Shown here: positions 11,661-23,526 of the stretch, one piece after another
How the letters are laid out: the number at the start of each line of letters is the position of its first letter
Position numbering within the stretch: position 1 is the stretch's first letter
Assembly: GCA_023935145.1 (NCBI GenBank)
Contig: CM043699.1
Span: 129,892,536-129,956,535 of the forward strand
DNA: 64,000 bases
Reading direction: 5' to 3'
Source of the DNA: Bretschneidera sinensis
Taxonomy: Eukaryota > Streptophyta > Magnoliopsida > Brassicales > Akaniaceae
The notes under the pieces: generated by a model
Told to the model about the DNA's origin: nothing
Seen by the model: only the letters and a program-made list of their open reading frames with translations
Databases searched by the model: none
Position numbers and translations under genes: made by a program

Positions 11661-12753
11661 ATGTCTGAGAGAATCCGAATCAAAACCACTATTAGAGGAC
11701 CTCACTCACCTACTAGGCCAAGGTCCAAGAAATATACGGCATCGAAAACCAAAAGGAAAGGATTAACGGGCTCCTCAAGTAAAAAGGCAAGGACAGAGCT
11801 CGACGACTCCCTGTTTAGTAGTCCAGCCGCAAAAGAGAGGTATACCACTATCATTCGTCATAAGAAGATCATGACGGGTAGATTCGTTGACTTCAAATCT
11901 ATTCATCACACTAACTTTGATATACTACCTCCCTTTAAGGCAATACGCTTGAACCCACTGGTCAACATTCACCAAAAATTTTACCCATGCCTGATTCACA
12001 AGTTTTACGCTAACTTAGTGAAACCTAGTCTACTGGCTCTTCGGTTCAAAACCAGTGTGATGGGTGTGGAGTTTGAGGTCAACACTGACCTTCTGGTAAG
12101 CATTCTAGGGATCCCTATAGGAGGGATCCAATAGAGTCTGGGCGGATGGCCAGACAACTTCGACTACGATGAGGCATGTCAGATCATTAAGGGCGACCCT
12201 AACTATTCGGCCCACTACATTTCACACATGTAGTGACATGCCCCTCGATTTGAAGTTTTTCAATCTCATTGTAAGTTAGACCATCCATCCAAGACTTGGG
12301 AGTCGGGACTATCTCTCGAAGATTGATATGGTATTGATTTGGCGTTTTAAGACTAGACACCACTTCAATATCTACCCCCTACTGCTCGCCAACATGATAA
12401 ACGACGAAGCTAGTGACTCCGGGTGCCTTCCCTATGGGATGCTCATCAACCTCATCATCCAGCATTTCAGGGTTCCTCTTTCTGCCTCTAAGGCCCAAAA
12501 CATCGGGCCCAAGGATATCATCAACGTCTCTTCTCTAAAGAAGATGGGATGCACGGTCCGAGATGGGATAATCTTTTCTAAAGCCGGGAAGAACATAAGG
12601 ATCGGTGAGGATGACAATAATGAGGAGGATGACGAGAGTCCAGATATTGCAGCCCCTACTATAGACACGGATGACCAAGCACCACCTCATAGTGGTTATA
12701 GTATTGGTCCAGCTGGTTACGATGATTTTCTCCAAGCCATTATGAGCCTCTAG
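11661..12753 (+). pseudogene. Extra ORF after pol (env-like position, putative plant transposon protein domain)
   Basis: The ORF starts MSERIRIKTTIRGPHSP with a basic, Ser-rich N-terminus, then a segment including FYANLVKPSLLALRFKT that I recognise as the putative plant transposon protein domain found in retroelement and captured ORFs of plants. A TAG at 12133 ends the first open stretch. After more stops (around 12230) homologous-looking coding continues in another frame at 12328-12753, ending in an acidic tail. The position, 3' of pol, is where Sireviruses carry their env-like ORF, but I see no signal peptide or transmembrane segment, so an envelope role is not supported. Role unknown. Confidence 0.55.
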
Positions 12754-13092
12754 CTATCTATGCAGTCCAGGTTCCAAAGCTTGAGCTCTTCTGTAGATAC
12801 CATGCATCATGACCTCCGCTCCCTTAGAGATGACTTCGAGCTGCACCGAGAGCACACAAAGGGCTCATTGGCTGAGCTTTGGGATCTTATATGAGACGAC
12901 TCTGATTCTTCTATTCGCTGAGTTGCTTACTATTATGTTTTTCAATTTTATATATAGCTTTTAGTTGTTTTTGGTACGAACATTTATCACTTTATCATGC
13001 ATTTTAGTTTTCATTTTCGACTTTTAGAAGCCTGTGATGTATGGATATTTGGTTTTATATAACTATATTTCATGATTATATTATGATTCATA

Positions 13093-13203
13093 TACTTGCT
13101 TATACATTTGTGCATTTAACTGTTTTTATAAACTTTCAAGTAATTAGTCAAAGTTTTTAAAAACCCAATTCACCCCCTTATTTGGTTGGAACCTCAGTCT
13201 ATA
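13093..13203 (+). repeat. Sirevirus-like 3' LTR remnant (111 bp)
   Basis: These 111 bp align base for base in length with the last 111 bp of the 5' LTR (5709-5819). No LTR-like sequence with the expected TGTTGACC start precedes it, so about 1.1 kb of the 3' LTR, including the polypurine tract, is missing. The element's right target duplication CTTAC follows directly, so the deletion was internal. Confidence 0.8.
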
Positions 13204-13215
13204 CTTACTTTAAAC

Positions 13216-15241
13216 ATGTCTTCCTTTGATAGTTACCGAGACCAGCCTAGTAGTGGTAGTAGTAGGAGTAGCGGTAATGATAGCGGTAGTACCAAGGAAA
13301 CGGAGTCGGCTACGTCTTCCTCTAGGATTGAGACCTTAGAAAGGGCCTTCGTTAGAGAGGAGCCCTTGGCAATGGTGCCTTACTTCCCTATTGTGGAGGA
13401 GTATGAAGAAGACTCCTCCTCTGGGGATGAGATGGACGAGGTCCTAGCAGACATTAAGGGGGCCTTGACCGTGGAGGAAAGGGAGGAATGAAAGTTCGTG
13501 GCTAACGCGGTTCCCAGCTAGCTGAGGGAAGAAGACTTGTAAGTAATCCGAAAATCGTACTGCGTCTCGCGTGAGTATGCCCTCCGGCTGGCCAAGGTAG
13601 GGGAGAGAGCTTGCGATGCCTTTCTTAGCTGCACGCCCTATGATTTGTACGTGTATGAACACCACATGAGGGTTGGGCTTCACTTCCCTCTCCACCCGTT
13701 TTTCTATGATGTACTTCGATAATTTGATATTGCACTACGTCAGTTAGTGCCGAACTCGGTACGACTGATCATGGCTTTTATCTGTGTCTTCACGGAAGTA
13801 GGTGGGCTAATAAATCTGGATGTTTTCAAGGCCCACTTCCAAATTAGCAGACATGGCCAGGCTGGATGGGTAGTTGTCAGTACCCAGGCCAGGAGAAGAC
13901 TGCTGAAGAAGACTCCATTTTCAATCAAGAGATAGAAGAAATCCTTATTCTACATCCAATCTGGTGAAGACTTCAGCTTTCCCCTCTCGTGGAGCCTGGA
14001 CAGAGCTGGGAAGTGCAAGAAGCCGAGTCTCTTCCCTCGTGAGCGGGAGACCGTGGATGTCATGGTGGCCTCACCGTTGGATGTGGAGGTTCTCTATTAC
14101 AACGAGGAATTAATGAGGTACGACCTTTGCCCCTATGCCACAAGTCATCTCTTGAGAGTGGTAAACCCGTCCCTTCTCTTTATACTTGTAGTTTTTTTTT
14201 TGTATTTCTACTTTGCTTTCGACCTAGGCTTGTACTTACTTATTTTTCTTATCTTTTGTGTTGGGCAGAGATGGAGGCTACGGCGAGGGCGAAAAAGCTC
14301 TCCTTAGAGAGGAAGAAAGCTGCTGCTGTTGAGATGCAGCAGTCCTCCGTGCCATTCTCCTGAGTAGGAGCCCGTTCTGGTTACTTGCGTTGCCCCAAAG
14401 ACTTCAGTTGTTCTCGGCCCTTCTGTGGGTGCTGCCTCTGCGGCTGCGGTCTTTAGGCCTACCTGGGCCCTGAAGGTCGACGACTCGATTTTTACGTAAC
14501 CTCGGGTGTGTAAGGAGCACGTTCATAGGGATCCCTCCCTGTGATTTGTTAGAGCTGTCGAGGAGGCCTACCGAGGCTCTCTGTTCGGTAGTCGAGGCTA
14601 TCATGTCTCAAGTGAGATTTCTTTAAGTTTTATGTCTTTTTCTTTTACTTATCCATTTATCTTATTGATTAACACTTGTTTGTTTGGTTGCAGATGAGTG
14701 TCCTCCTGGGCGTTACCTCACACCGGTGCTTGGACATGGTCGAGCCACTGGGCCGAACTCAGAATAAGCTGGAAGAGAGTACCGAGGCCATCTAGTAACT
14801 ACAGTCATCGCAGGATATGGCCAACCTGGCCAGGAGGGAGGTAGTCCGAGAGAGGGATGTTGGTCTCTAAGCCAGGATGGAGGATGATCGATAGAGAGAT
14901 GATACTGTCGGGCGATGCAGCATCTGGTGGAGGAGGCCGAGGCCTGTACTCGGGTGGCTGTAGAGGAGGCTTTAACAGCTTTTCATTACTCCGTCACCTT
15001 CTGGACTACCGTGGATTTAGAGGGCGGCCATTAGTACCTCGAAGGCTTTTTGGAAGCCAAGAGGAAAATCGAGGCGCTGCATCCCGAGATCGATTTCTCG
15101 AGCCTCGACCTCTTGGATCTCGAGGAGGATGAGGTTACTGTCGTCGATGAGGCCGAGGCTAGAGCTCCTGTCGAAGAGGATGAGGTGGCTGCTCAGCTCA
15201 AGTCAGTGGTTGATGCTGAGGCTGCCTCGGGCCTAGATTAG
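13216..15241 (+). pseudogene. Tat-element antisense ORF (aORF, gypsy-type transposon domain)
   Basis: On the plus strand, opposite to gag-pol, the frame starts MSSFDSYRDQPSSGSSRSS and passes through LHFPLHPFFYDVLR and LVPNSVRLIMAFICVF (about 13678-13785). These are the hallmarks of the Transposase_28 'putative gypsy type transposon' domain. Coding continues in pieces with apparent introns: one with acceptor ttgggcag near 14268, another with donor caa|gtgaga near 14610 and acceptor ttgcag near 14694. It ends in an acidic tail (EEDEVTVVDEAEARAPVEED) with stop at 15241. Several in-frame stops (13489, 13519, 13537 and others) make it a pseudogene. Such aORFs are known from Retand-type Tat elements; their role is unknown. 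Its likely promoter lies left of the copia insertion, which now separates the two. Confidence 0.7.
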
Positions 15242-15435
15242 ATCTTTTGGTTTTTTCTCTTTTTGTAACATAAGGCCGTTAGTGCCTTTTTCTATGTACT
15301 TTTTTTTTTATAATCGTAATGAAATCTTAGTTTTTCTTGAATTTTTTTGTTTATTGCAATTTTATTTATTATAATCTTTACTCGATCGAACTTTCTTTTG
15401 TGACTTGTGCGCGGGGTCCGAGTTCATTGATAGAA

Positions 15436-16629
15436 TTACCGGAGATGTTCGGCATTCCTAGTGCGTGGAATGTGTTTCCCATTCAGCTCTTCAAGCTCGA
15501 AGGTGCCGGAGTGGCATACCCTCTTTATCCGGTACAGGCCCTCCCAGTTAGGGAGTAACTTCCCCGTTTCCCGTGGGTGGGCTACTTCTTTCTTTTGTAG
15601 AATGAGGTCATGAAGCCGAAAATGCCTTCCTTGCACTCGAGAGTTGTAATTTAGCCAAATCCGAGCTTTATCTCGTGCTTCGTCGAGAAGATCGGTGTTC
15701 AGACGAAGAGCCTTGTCATTGCTATTTCTCTCAAAATTTTGTACTCGGAGCGAGGGCACCTCGATTTCCAAGGGGATGACGGCTTCGAAGCCGTAAGTCA
15801 TAAAAAAAAAAAGGGTTTCGAAAGTAGGTGCTCGGGCAGTAGTTCGATACGCCCAGAGGATATTTGGTAGGTGGTTCGTCCACTGTCGGTCTGCCTCATC
15901 CAATCTTCTTTTAATACCCTGTAACAACGTCTTGTTGGTTACTTCGGCTTGCCCATTAGCCTGTGGGTATCTGACGGAAGAGAAGCAGTGTTCAATGTAT
16001 AGCTAGTCGCAAAACGTTTTGAAACGAGCACTATCGAATTGTTTGCCGTTGTCTGTTACCAATACTCAGGGAACGCCGAAGTGACATACTATTGACTTCC
16101 AAACAAAGCCCTTAGCCTGGTGGTCCGTGACACTGGCTAGTGGTTCGACTTCTACTCACTTAGTGAAGTAGTCTATGGCCACGATGAGGTACTTCTGTTG
16201 GTCGAGCACTCCGGTGAAAGGTCCAAGGAGGTCTATCCCCCACATAGCGAAAGAAAATGGGCTAGTGACCGGAGTGAGAGGATTCGCCGGTCTGCAGGAG
16301 ATAGTAGCATTTTGTTGGCAACTTTTGCACTTCTTCACTAATTTCATGGATTCTCCCCGCATCTTGGGCCAATAGTAACCTTGATGAAGGATTTTGAAAG
16401 CCAAAGCTCGACCTCCTAGGTGGTTCCTGCAAATCCCTTTATGAATCTCTTGGAGGGCGTAATCGACCTCGACCGGGCCTAGGCACTTTAGATAGGGCAT
16501 TGTAAGATCCCTTTTGTATAATTGATTGTTTAAGATTACGTACCGTGTTGCTTGGGAGATGATTTTCCTGGATTCGTTCCTTTCGCTTGGGAGATCTCCG
16601 TCTTGCAAATACTCGAGGATAGGATCCAT
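15436..16629 (-). pseudogene. Tat element integrase (degenerate)
   Basis: Reading right to left: the zinc-binding HHCC region with KGICRNHLGGRALAFKILHQ and CKSCQQ, the catalytic core with WGIDLLGPF (first Asp), VTDNGKQFD (second Asp) and YPQANGQAEVTNK (Glu), then a C-terminal domain ending in NAEHLR. The spacing is that of gypsy-type integrase. Stops interrupt it after YFTK (16154) and in the core (about 16060 and 16010). The frame ends at 15436, leaving only ~190 bp of T-rich spacer to the converging aORF. Confidence 0.8.
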
Positions 16630-16639
16630 CTAAGTTTCC

Positions 16640-17493
16640 TTGCTGGCCACAAGAAGCACAGTGGTTTCATCAATGCTCGGTGCAGCGAGTGTCTCGAGGT
16701 AGACTGCTCGTGTAGATTCAGGTTATCGAGAAGAGACGAGCAGGGCTAGGGACTCAGCTTTTGAGTTTTCGGCCCAGGGAATCTGATTGATACGAAACAT
16801 TTTGAACTGGGCGACAAGCTCTTTGGCCTTTGCTAAGTAGCGGGCAATTTTTTCTCCTCGGGCCTCGAATTCCCCATTGATTTGGTTTACCACCAATTAC
16901 GAGTCACTGTGCACGTCCAGGACTTCTACTGATAGTACTATGGCCAGCTTTATCTCGGCCAGCAATGCCTCATACTCTGCTTCATTGTTTGAGGCTCTGA
17001 ATCTGAACCTTAAGGTGCACTCGATAGCAAAGCTGTCCAGGCCTTTTAGGATGAGCCCGACACTACTCCCGGCATCGTTGGAGGATCTATCGACATGGAG
17101 CATCCACAGAGGGACTATCTTGGTCTCGCCAAGATTCGAGGTAGGATCCTTCTTGATGGGGAGAGTAGTTTCCATAATAAAGTTGGCTAAGGCCTGGGCT
17201 TTGATCGCTGTGCGAGGCCGATAATGAATGTCGAACTCCTTGAGTTCCATAGACCATTTGATCTTTCGTCCAGAGACATTCAGTTTGTGGAGCATTGTCG
17301 AAGGGGTTGGTCGGTCAAGAGGACGATCGTGTGAGCTTGAAAGTATGGCCAGAGCTTGCGGGCAGTGATCAAGAGGGCATATGCCATTTTTTCCACGGGA
17401 AAATATCGTGATTCAGCGTCGTGAAGGACCTTGCTCACATAGTACACAGGCTTCTGGATGCATGCCTGATCTCAAATTAGGACGAAGGCCATG
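16640..17493 (-). pseudogene. Tat element RNase H C-terminus and archaeal-type RNase H
   Basis: The upstream part reads QKPVYYVSKVLHDAESRY and continues to the end of the classical RNase H, with ELKEFDIHYRPRTAIKAQAL after a frameshift near 17295. A second RNase H follows with LHVDRSSNDAGSSVGLIL and RASNNEAEYEALLAEIKLA (about 17110-16950), carrying Asp and Glu residues expected for an archaeal-type active site, then VHSDS before a TAA at 16899. A second, archaeal-type RNase H marks the Tat branch. The N-terminal half of the classical RNase H and the end of RT are missing at the junction with the Athila LTR at 17495. Confidence 0.75.
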
Positions 17494-17494
17494 T

Positions 17495-18778
17495 TGTGCG
17501 TTTATCTACCTAAATAAATAAGCAAATAATCGAACTTGTTTTACTTGCAAATGCACAAGGACAATAGTAACACAGTGTGCAAGTGCGAGATCATTTCAAC
17601 AAAGATTGGTGAATTTCGATTTAGAATTAATTTCACAAAGTAAAAATAGATGGGAATAAATATTGAGTTTAGATAATAATGATGAAGGCGTAGGGACTTG
17701 ATATCTACCAGTAATCATGCTACCCCAACAAAACAATATGCCAATGCTCTACTCATGCTATGAAAACCTAATGGTTGTCAACTTAAGGGCTTGGCCCACT
17801 CCTTAGGCTATTGATTTTTCTAAGCAACGACTTAGGCATGGTGTATGCTCTAACTCTTTTCTCTCTTAAGGGATTCAGCATGGTGTATACTGAGTTGTTC
17901 CTTAAGAGAGCATAAGGTCTGTGGAAATCGACAACCACACGAGACCTAGGGCTTGGTCCGCTCCCGGTTTCCCATATTGATTAACCCAAGAATCCGGATA
18001 AGATATCTTTTGTTACTATTGTTGAACCCAGGACTTGGTCATCCAAATTTATTCAACTAACTAATCCATACCACATGTATACGTTGATCAGACACACACA
18101 TATGAGGAATTTAAATACAAACAGGCATTAATCAAGTTAAGAATCACAACATAAATATTGCAAATGTGCCAATACTGAATTATTGGTTAAACATAATTAG
18201 GGCTTCAATCAAGCCCTTACAAAGGTTTAGTTACACATGCTAAGTATTCTGAACATTATAACCATAACTAAACTAAGAGAAAGATAAAACCCGAAGAATG
18301 TTGTGGAGTCGAATCATCAATTCCTTTCCAAGCTTACAACTTCAAGCTCAATCCCAAAAGTAAAAATCTAAAGTAACCAAAAGTATGATTTCTATGTTTT
18401 ACAAGTCTTTATATAAGGTTTTAAGGGTGCCCCAAAACCTTACTTTCCAATTTGAGAACCAAAGACTTCTTTCCAAAACTGGCTCTGTCGCCTCTCTGTG
18501 TGTGTGCGCTTGAGCGCATAGGTGCGCTCGATCACTCTAAGTATGCGCATGAGTGCCTGTGCGCTCGATCACAAGAGAGGTACGCTCGAGTACACCTCTA
18601 TTGGTTTGCGGATCTTCACTTTTTATTCCTTAGAGCTCCAAAATATCTTTTTTTCTTCAACGACCTATGAAAAACACAGAAAACATGAAAATGAAGTAGA
18701 ATCTACTAAAATAGATAAACAAAGAGCCTAACAAGTGTAAATTAAGAGGCTTAAATATGACTATTTAAGCACTTATCA
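17495..18778 (-). repeat. Athila 3' LTR (1,284 bp)
   Basis: On the minus strand it starts TGATAAGTGCTTAAAT at 18778, directly after the polypurine tract, and ends GCACA at 17495. A TATA-like CCTTATATAAA lies on the minus strand near 18408-18418. It contains several CG-bearing words of the type gcgctcgatc (18500-18600). It matches the 26016-27252 LTR with more than a dozen substitutions. Confidence 0.8.
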
Positions 18779-20379
18779 CGCCCCCAAACTTATATATTGC
18801 TAGTCCCTTAGCAATAAAAAAATGAAAGGTTATATGAAAACAAAAGATAAATTCATTCTTCATGATATCCAAAAATTTGGGTTGCACATAAAACCATGAT
18901 GAATGTTCATGAGTAAGCTTATAATAAAAACACATTTTTGCAATGAATAAGGATTTTAAAAGTTCATGTTATTTACCCAAGGTTGGTTTAAGGCATTGCA
19001 AGTTTGATTTGGTGTGTGGTGAATTAGCACATAGAAATGGAGCTTCCAAATAATTCTAATGTATAGTGTTTCGGTGTCCAAACCTCATCGAATTCCTTAT
19101 CAGAACGAACAAAAACGGCATAATTTTTACTTTTTTTTTTCTTTCATCATGAGATTTTTGCCACGTTGAGTTCCATTAAGCTTTCTAATTGACCCTTGTA
19201 ACGAGTATTTAGCCAATGACTCCCAAACCATATGGTTTTAGGGTATTAGATGTAAAGACACCCCTATGGACTTACTAACTCGAGTAAAAAAGGCTACGGA
19301 ACTAACAGATCTTAATGCTTCTAAGTGAAATTCCCACCTTTTGACATGAACACTCACTGCTTACTGAGGCAAGAGGTCCAGTTACTCAGTGGAAAGTTTG
19401 TTTAATGATCATTAGGAGCATTTTATTTTCTCTCTTTGCATGACAAACATTTTTTTTCTTCATTTTTTTCTTATGTCAAAGTATTCTTCTAACAAGTTAT
19501 CTGATTACAGTTAGGTCATGGAAACATATACATAAAAATTAGATGTCATACCCCACACAGTCGTGTGCTAATGTGTTCATGTCAGATTTTGATCAAACTT
19601 ATGAATTCTTAAGTACCTTGGGGTAGGTAATTAAACTTTTAAATTTTTTATTGCTAGGCTATATGTTCTAAATTTTAAGCTTACTAATGAAGTTTTATCA
19701 TATTTGTTTTAAATTAACCAAAATTTTTAAAACAAAATGAACATGCATTTATCTTTAAAAAAAAATTAGGACATAGTGTGTGCAAGTGTCTCTCTTTACC
19801 CCCAAACTTAATATACACATTGTCCCCAATATGTGAGTGACATAGAAAGATCTGACCTAGGAGTTGGAGAACTAGACTGTTGGCATTGCTTGTAGCACGC
19901 TCCCAGACTTGAACTAGATGCACGCACTATATTCCTGACAAAGAAAAACAAACATTGTGCCGAAAAACAAGAAATATAGAAAATAAACAGGTAAATAAAC
20001 ATAAATATAAAAAGTAAAATATTATAATGAAAAGGATATGTTGTAGGGTGCCTCCCATGAGCGCTAAGTTTTACATCTTCAGTCAGACGAGGTATCCTCT
20101 CACTGCTGGTCATCGGGTGGTGCAGTCGAAGAGGTATCGGGTGCAGAAGGTAGGCGATTAAGGATGGCCTGTAGCATTGCCTCCTGTCGTGTAAACTGAG
20201 CCTCTAAACCATCTATCGTCTGATGGATCAGATGGGTCGCCTTTCTATCCTCCCGGCGGATGTCGGAGAGCGCACAGCAGAAAGATGATAGCTCCTCGAG
20301 AAGGTGCTGGTACTCCGTGGACCTAATGTCTGGCTAGTCATCCTCACAAGTAGGGCTCACTGTCGGTTGCTCTGTGTCT
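18779..20379 (-). other. Athila 3' non-coding interior
   Basis: A+T-rich sequence between the env-like ORF and the 3' LTR. The only recognisable part is the polypurine tract at 18779-18793 (minus: agtttgggggcg). No credible coding frame is visible. Confidence 0.5.
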
Positions 20380-21234
20380 ATCAGATCATCCGCCATAGGC
20401 TCATCAATAGGAATATGCACCCGAGGTTCTCGGGGCATGTGGGACTAGCTGAGGCTCCACCAGGCCCTCCAAAGAACAGATGGTCGCTGACTGGTCCATC
20501 GACAGAGGAGCCTTTGATCTCCTTCTTCTTAAAGATGTGGCTGAGTAGGAAGGGAAAAGGGAGCCCCCATGCATTAGTCGTGCTGGTCTGATAGTTATAC
20601 ACATGGTGCCAGAACTTGTGCATCTGACTCCATATGATGGCTGGTATGGAGTACCAATGACCCCGATGAAAGGCATAGAGGGTTTGTATGAACTGATCCC
20701 TCCTCTGAGTCTTGTGCCCTAAGGGGCACATATTACGCTGAATGATGGAATCCACGAGCCACAAGCAGAGAGGCAACTTCAATCGGCTCCTCGCATTATT
20801 ATGTCAGTCCGTATACTGGCCCACACACATATCATCGATGATGTGGGACAAAGAAAATGGGTCTGGCTGCTCCTCCATATAGCTGTCCTCAAAAGGAGAC
20901 TCATCACAGCAGTAGAAGGCAGTGACGATATCAGCAGTGGTCAGCTCTATGAATCTGCTATGGACTGATGAGGTTAGGATCTCTGAGCGAGTGCAGTCAT
21001 AGGTCAGTTCTCGTAGAAGCTGACCAAGAATCTAGTGTAGGCCGTCAAACAAACTAGCTTGAACAGCTGCATGAGACCCCGAGCCTTGAATTTTAGGACT
21101 GCCCATCTCGTGGCGTCCAAGCTCTTGAAGTCCTCATCTATATTGAATATAGTCTCGAACAAGATGTCTCGTTGTTTGAAACTAGATCGGGTGGACTGTG
21201 AGTGACTGCTGGAGGCTCGGGAACTGGAGGCCAT
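20380..21234 (-). pseudogene. Athila env-like ORF (degenerate)
   Basis: The minus strand opens with MASSSRASSSHSQSTRSSF at 21234, then DATRWAVLKFKARGLMQLF, and after a frameshift near 21000 continues with LCLWLVDSIIQRNMCPLGHK and HRGHWYSIPAIIWSQMHKFW (20780-20600). This is the layout of the ORF downstream of pol in Athila elements, often called env-like and overlapping the putative plant transposon protein family. At least one further stop separates its parts. Membrane-protein character is not evident in the readable segments. Role unknown. Confidence 0.65.
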
Positions 21235-22000
21235 CTGCTTTAGGTAGTCTGGTGTAGCTTTTGGTGTAAGTGAGCTCGATCACAGTTGAATATGCGCTCG
21301 ATCGCATTCGTTCAGGAAATTTATCGAACAGCTTCTGTGCGACAGACACTTAAAGTTGTAGAAATCACACCAATTCGATCCCAACCTCCTGTAAACAAAA
21401 CAACCAACACATGAGATAAATACTTAATAGTATGAAAATATAAATCACCAAACAGTGTGTGATAGTGTGTAGCTAATTAGAAATAAAATGGGTCTTGCAT
21501 ACCGTGTGGACTTGGGAAAGTGTGGGGCTATTTGATGAGGGAAAAGAGGAGTTTTGTGCTGTTGGTAGGGTGGTTTATGGTGGTAAGAGTGGTGTGCCAG
21601 TGGTGAGAAGGAGGCTTAAGGAGGTTTTTGTGTAGGGCGAGGCTAAGTGCGACTGACAAGAAGAGGAAGTGCGCTGGAGCGTAAAGTGAGGATTTTAGGT
21701 TTGTGAGCTAAGTGTGATTAAAAACCCTCACGTGCCTTTACTGCTCCGAGTGCGCTCAAGCGCAAGGTAAAGTGCACTCGATCGTATTTGTGCACAATTT
21801 TGTGGTGGGGGTGCGCTTGCGCGCTATAGAGCGTAGGATGAAGGTGCGCTCGAGCACACTAGCCATCCTTACCATATGTTAATGGCCTCAATACCACTAA
21901 CCTTGATGAGGCGTTTGAGCTATATGGTTATGAAAGTGGGAATTGCTCAAGCGCTCTCTATAGTAGCTTCAGTGCTACTTTCTCTAGAAGGGGCATTTAG
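21235..22000 (-). other. Athila interior with G+C-rich dispersed motifs; deletion scar region
   Basis: This stretch links the pol remnant to the env-like ORF. It has at least six words of the type TGCGCTCGATCGCA/TGCGCTCGAGCGCA (for example near 21275, 21290, 21670, 21755, 21780, 21850) that also occur in the LTRs. RT, RNase H and integrase are expected before it and are absent. No coding frame is supported. Confidence 0.55.
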
Positions 22001-22367
22001 TGCCCGCCTCATGTGGTTTAAGTGCCCTTGACAGTTGCTTTATCTCCAATTTTTGTACCTGGACAATAGGAGAGAGAAGAGTAGTTTTAGTAAGCTTAGG
22101 AGGTTCAACTAGAGGAATACACTTGTAAGCTTTGGTGTGGCCTTAAGGGGGTGCATAGCTTTGTTGATGTCCTTAATCACATCATCATATTCTAGCTTGA
22201 TCTCTAATCTTGTGACGTTGTGGTGGGTGGTCTCCAATGGATCATTGTGATAGACTTGAAAAACTTGCTCAACAATATCTTGCATCAAGCATATATTAGA
22301 ACATTCTATATTATCTTTGGGTGAATTTAATGTATCAAATATTTTAAATTCTATCTCTTCACCATTT
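22000..22367 (-). pseudogene. Athila pol N-terminal fragment
   Basis: The minus strand reads GEEIEFKIFDTLNSPKDN and VTRLEIKLEYDDVI, ending near a segment resembling the linker before RT in Athila pol. It is cut off from protease by the solo LTR and stops before any RT motif. Confidence 0.55.
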
Positions 22368-22372
22368 ACCTT

Positions 22373-23521
22373 TGTAGATCGAGGTTTCAACCCAAGAGGG
22401 GGGTGAATTGGGTTTTTAAAATTTTTTACGGAATTAATACAATTTATAAAAACGAATAAGCAGCAAACAATTAAGACAAGTAATGTGCTGTAAATAAGAG
22501 TTTAAAGAGAAGAGGATGCAAACTCAGATTATAGTGGTTCGACAATATCGGATTCGTTCCAACCCTGCGTCCACTCTCTTCAAGGAACTCCTTGAAGTAA
22601 TCCACTAAGTAACTTAGTCGTACAACTTTCCTGGTGTTGTACAAACCTTACAATCCCTTCCTCTCGGAAGCTATCCCATTCCTCTCGAAAGTAATCCCTT
22701 TACAAAAGATGTTATAAAGTAAATGGTAGAGAAACAACTAATGGAAGCTTATACAACTGAATAATGTCTCTCTTTCAAAGTAAAGCTTGAAGAATGGCTC
22801 AACAAGAATATTTCAAAGTTTTTTGTGTTTTAAAGAGTACAACAACTTGATTGTGTAATATCAACTCTTTTTGAATGTGTGCAGCCTTCTATTGAATGCT
22901 CAATAGAGTGGGTTTATATAGCCATTAAATAATATGGCCGTTGGGACTTTAATTTGAAAAAGATTTGCTTTAAAATGTTCAGATTTGGTGTCCAACAGTC
23001 ATATTTTTAAATTACCAGTTGACTGGGTCGTGATACCAGTCGACTGGGTTCACTTGAAAAAATCTTGTTTTCAGACCTTTTGGGTTACCAGTCGACTGGT
23101 ATTTTTCATCCAGTCGACTGGGAACTTACTATCCATTTACCAGCCGACTAGTATGACCGACCCAGTCGACTGGAGACATACTGTCTCATATACCAGTCGA
23201 CTGGTATATGTACCAAGTTGACTGGGTTGTCTTCTAACCCAGTTTTTCTGTTTTAATTGAAAACATTTGTTTAAAAATGATCGGTTTAGAAAAACTTTTT
23301 GTGTTCGAGCCATTGAACAAGCTATACAATGTATAAATAAGACTTACATTGGTTCTAAAACCTTAGACCTATACTAGTTCTTCAGTCTTCACTTGATACT
23401 TTGATTCGGTTTGAGTTCTTGCACCTTGATCCTTGGTTGAATGCTTTTGTTGCTTACTACACTTAGTTAGTATAATAACAGTTGTGTTTTGTCATCATTA
23501 AAATACGGGTGAGGGTCAACA
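22373..23521 (-). repeat. Solo LTR of the Sirevirus-like family
   Basis: 1,149 bp starting TGTAG at 22373 and ending CAACA at 23521 on plus, flanked by identical 5-bp duplications ACCTT (22368-22372 and 23522-23526). In reverse complement it begins TGTTGACCC and ends ...ctacA like the 5' LTR at 4593-5819, and carries the same CCAGTCGACTGG cluster (about 23015-23225). No internal domain exists, so it was left by LTR-LTR recombination. Confidence 0.9.
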
Positions 23522-23526
23522 ACCTT

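Larger units (their letters stand above)
4593..13203 (+). mobile_element. Ty1/copia Sirevirus-like retrotransposon with extra 3' ORF
   Basis: The 8.6-kb element is bounded by TGTTGACC at 4593 and GTCTATA at 13203, with identical 5-bp target duplications CTTAC at 4588-4592 and 13204-13208. It has a 1,227-bp 5' LTR, a tRNA-iMet-type primer site, gag with a CCHC zinc knuckle, protease, integrase, RT and RNase H, then a further ORF after pol. Gene order protease-integrase-RT is copia-type. The RNase H ending (SCCAQVLWMKQQL) and a downstream ORF are typical of Sireviruses. Numerous stops and frameshifts make it non-functional, and only 111 bp of the 3' LTR remain. It is inserted in the Tat element between the aORF promoter and the aORF start codon. 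Confidence 0.85.

Noticed and set aside
18452..18731. Frames repeated at 26971-27250
   Set aside because: Same LTR sequence twice; these are LTR shadows, not genes.
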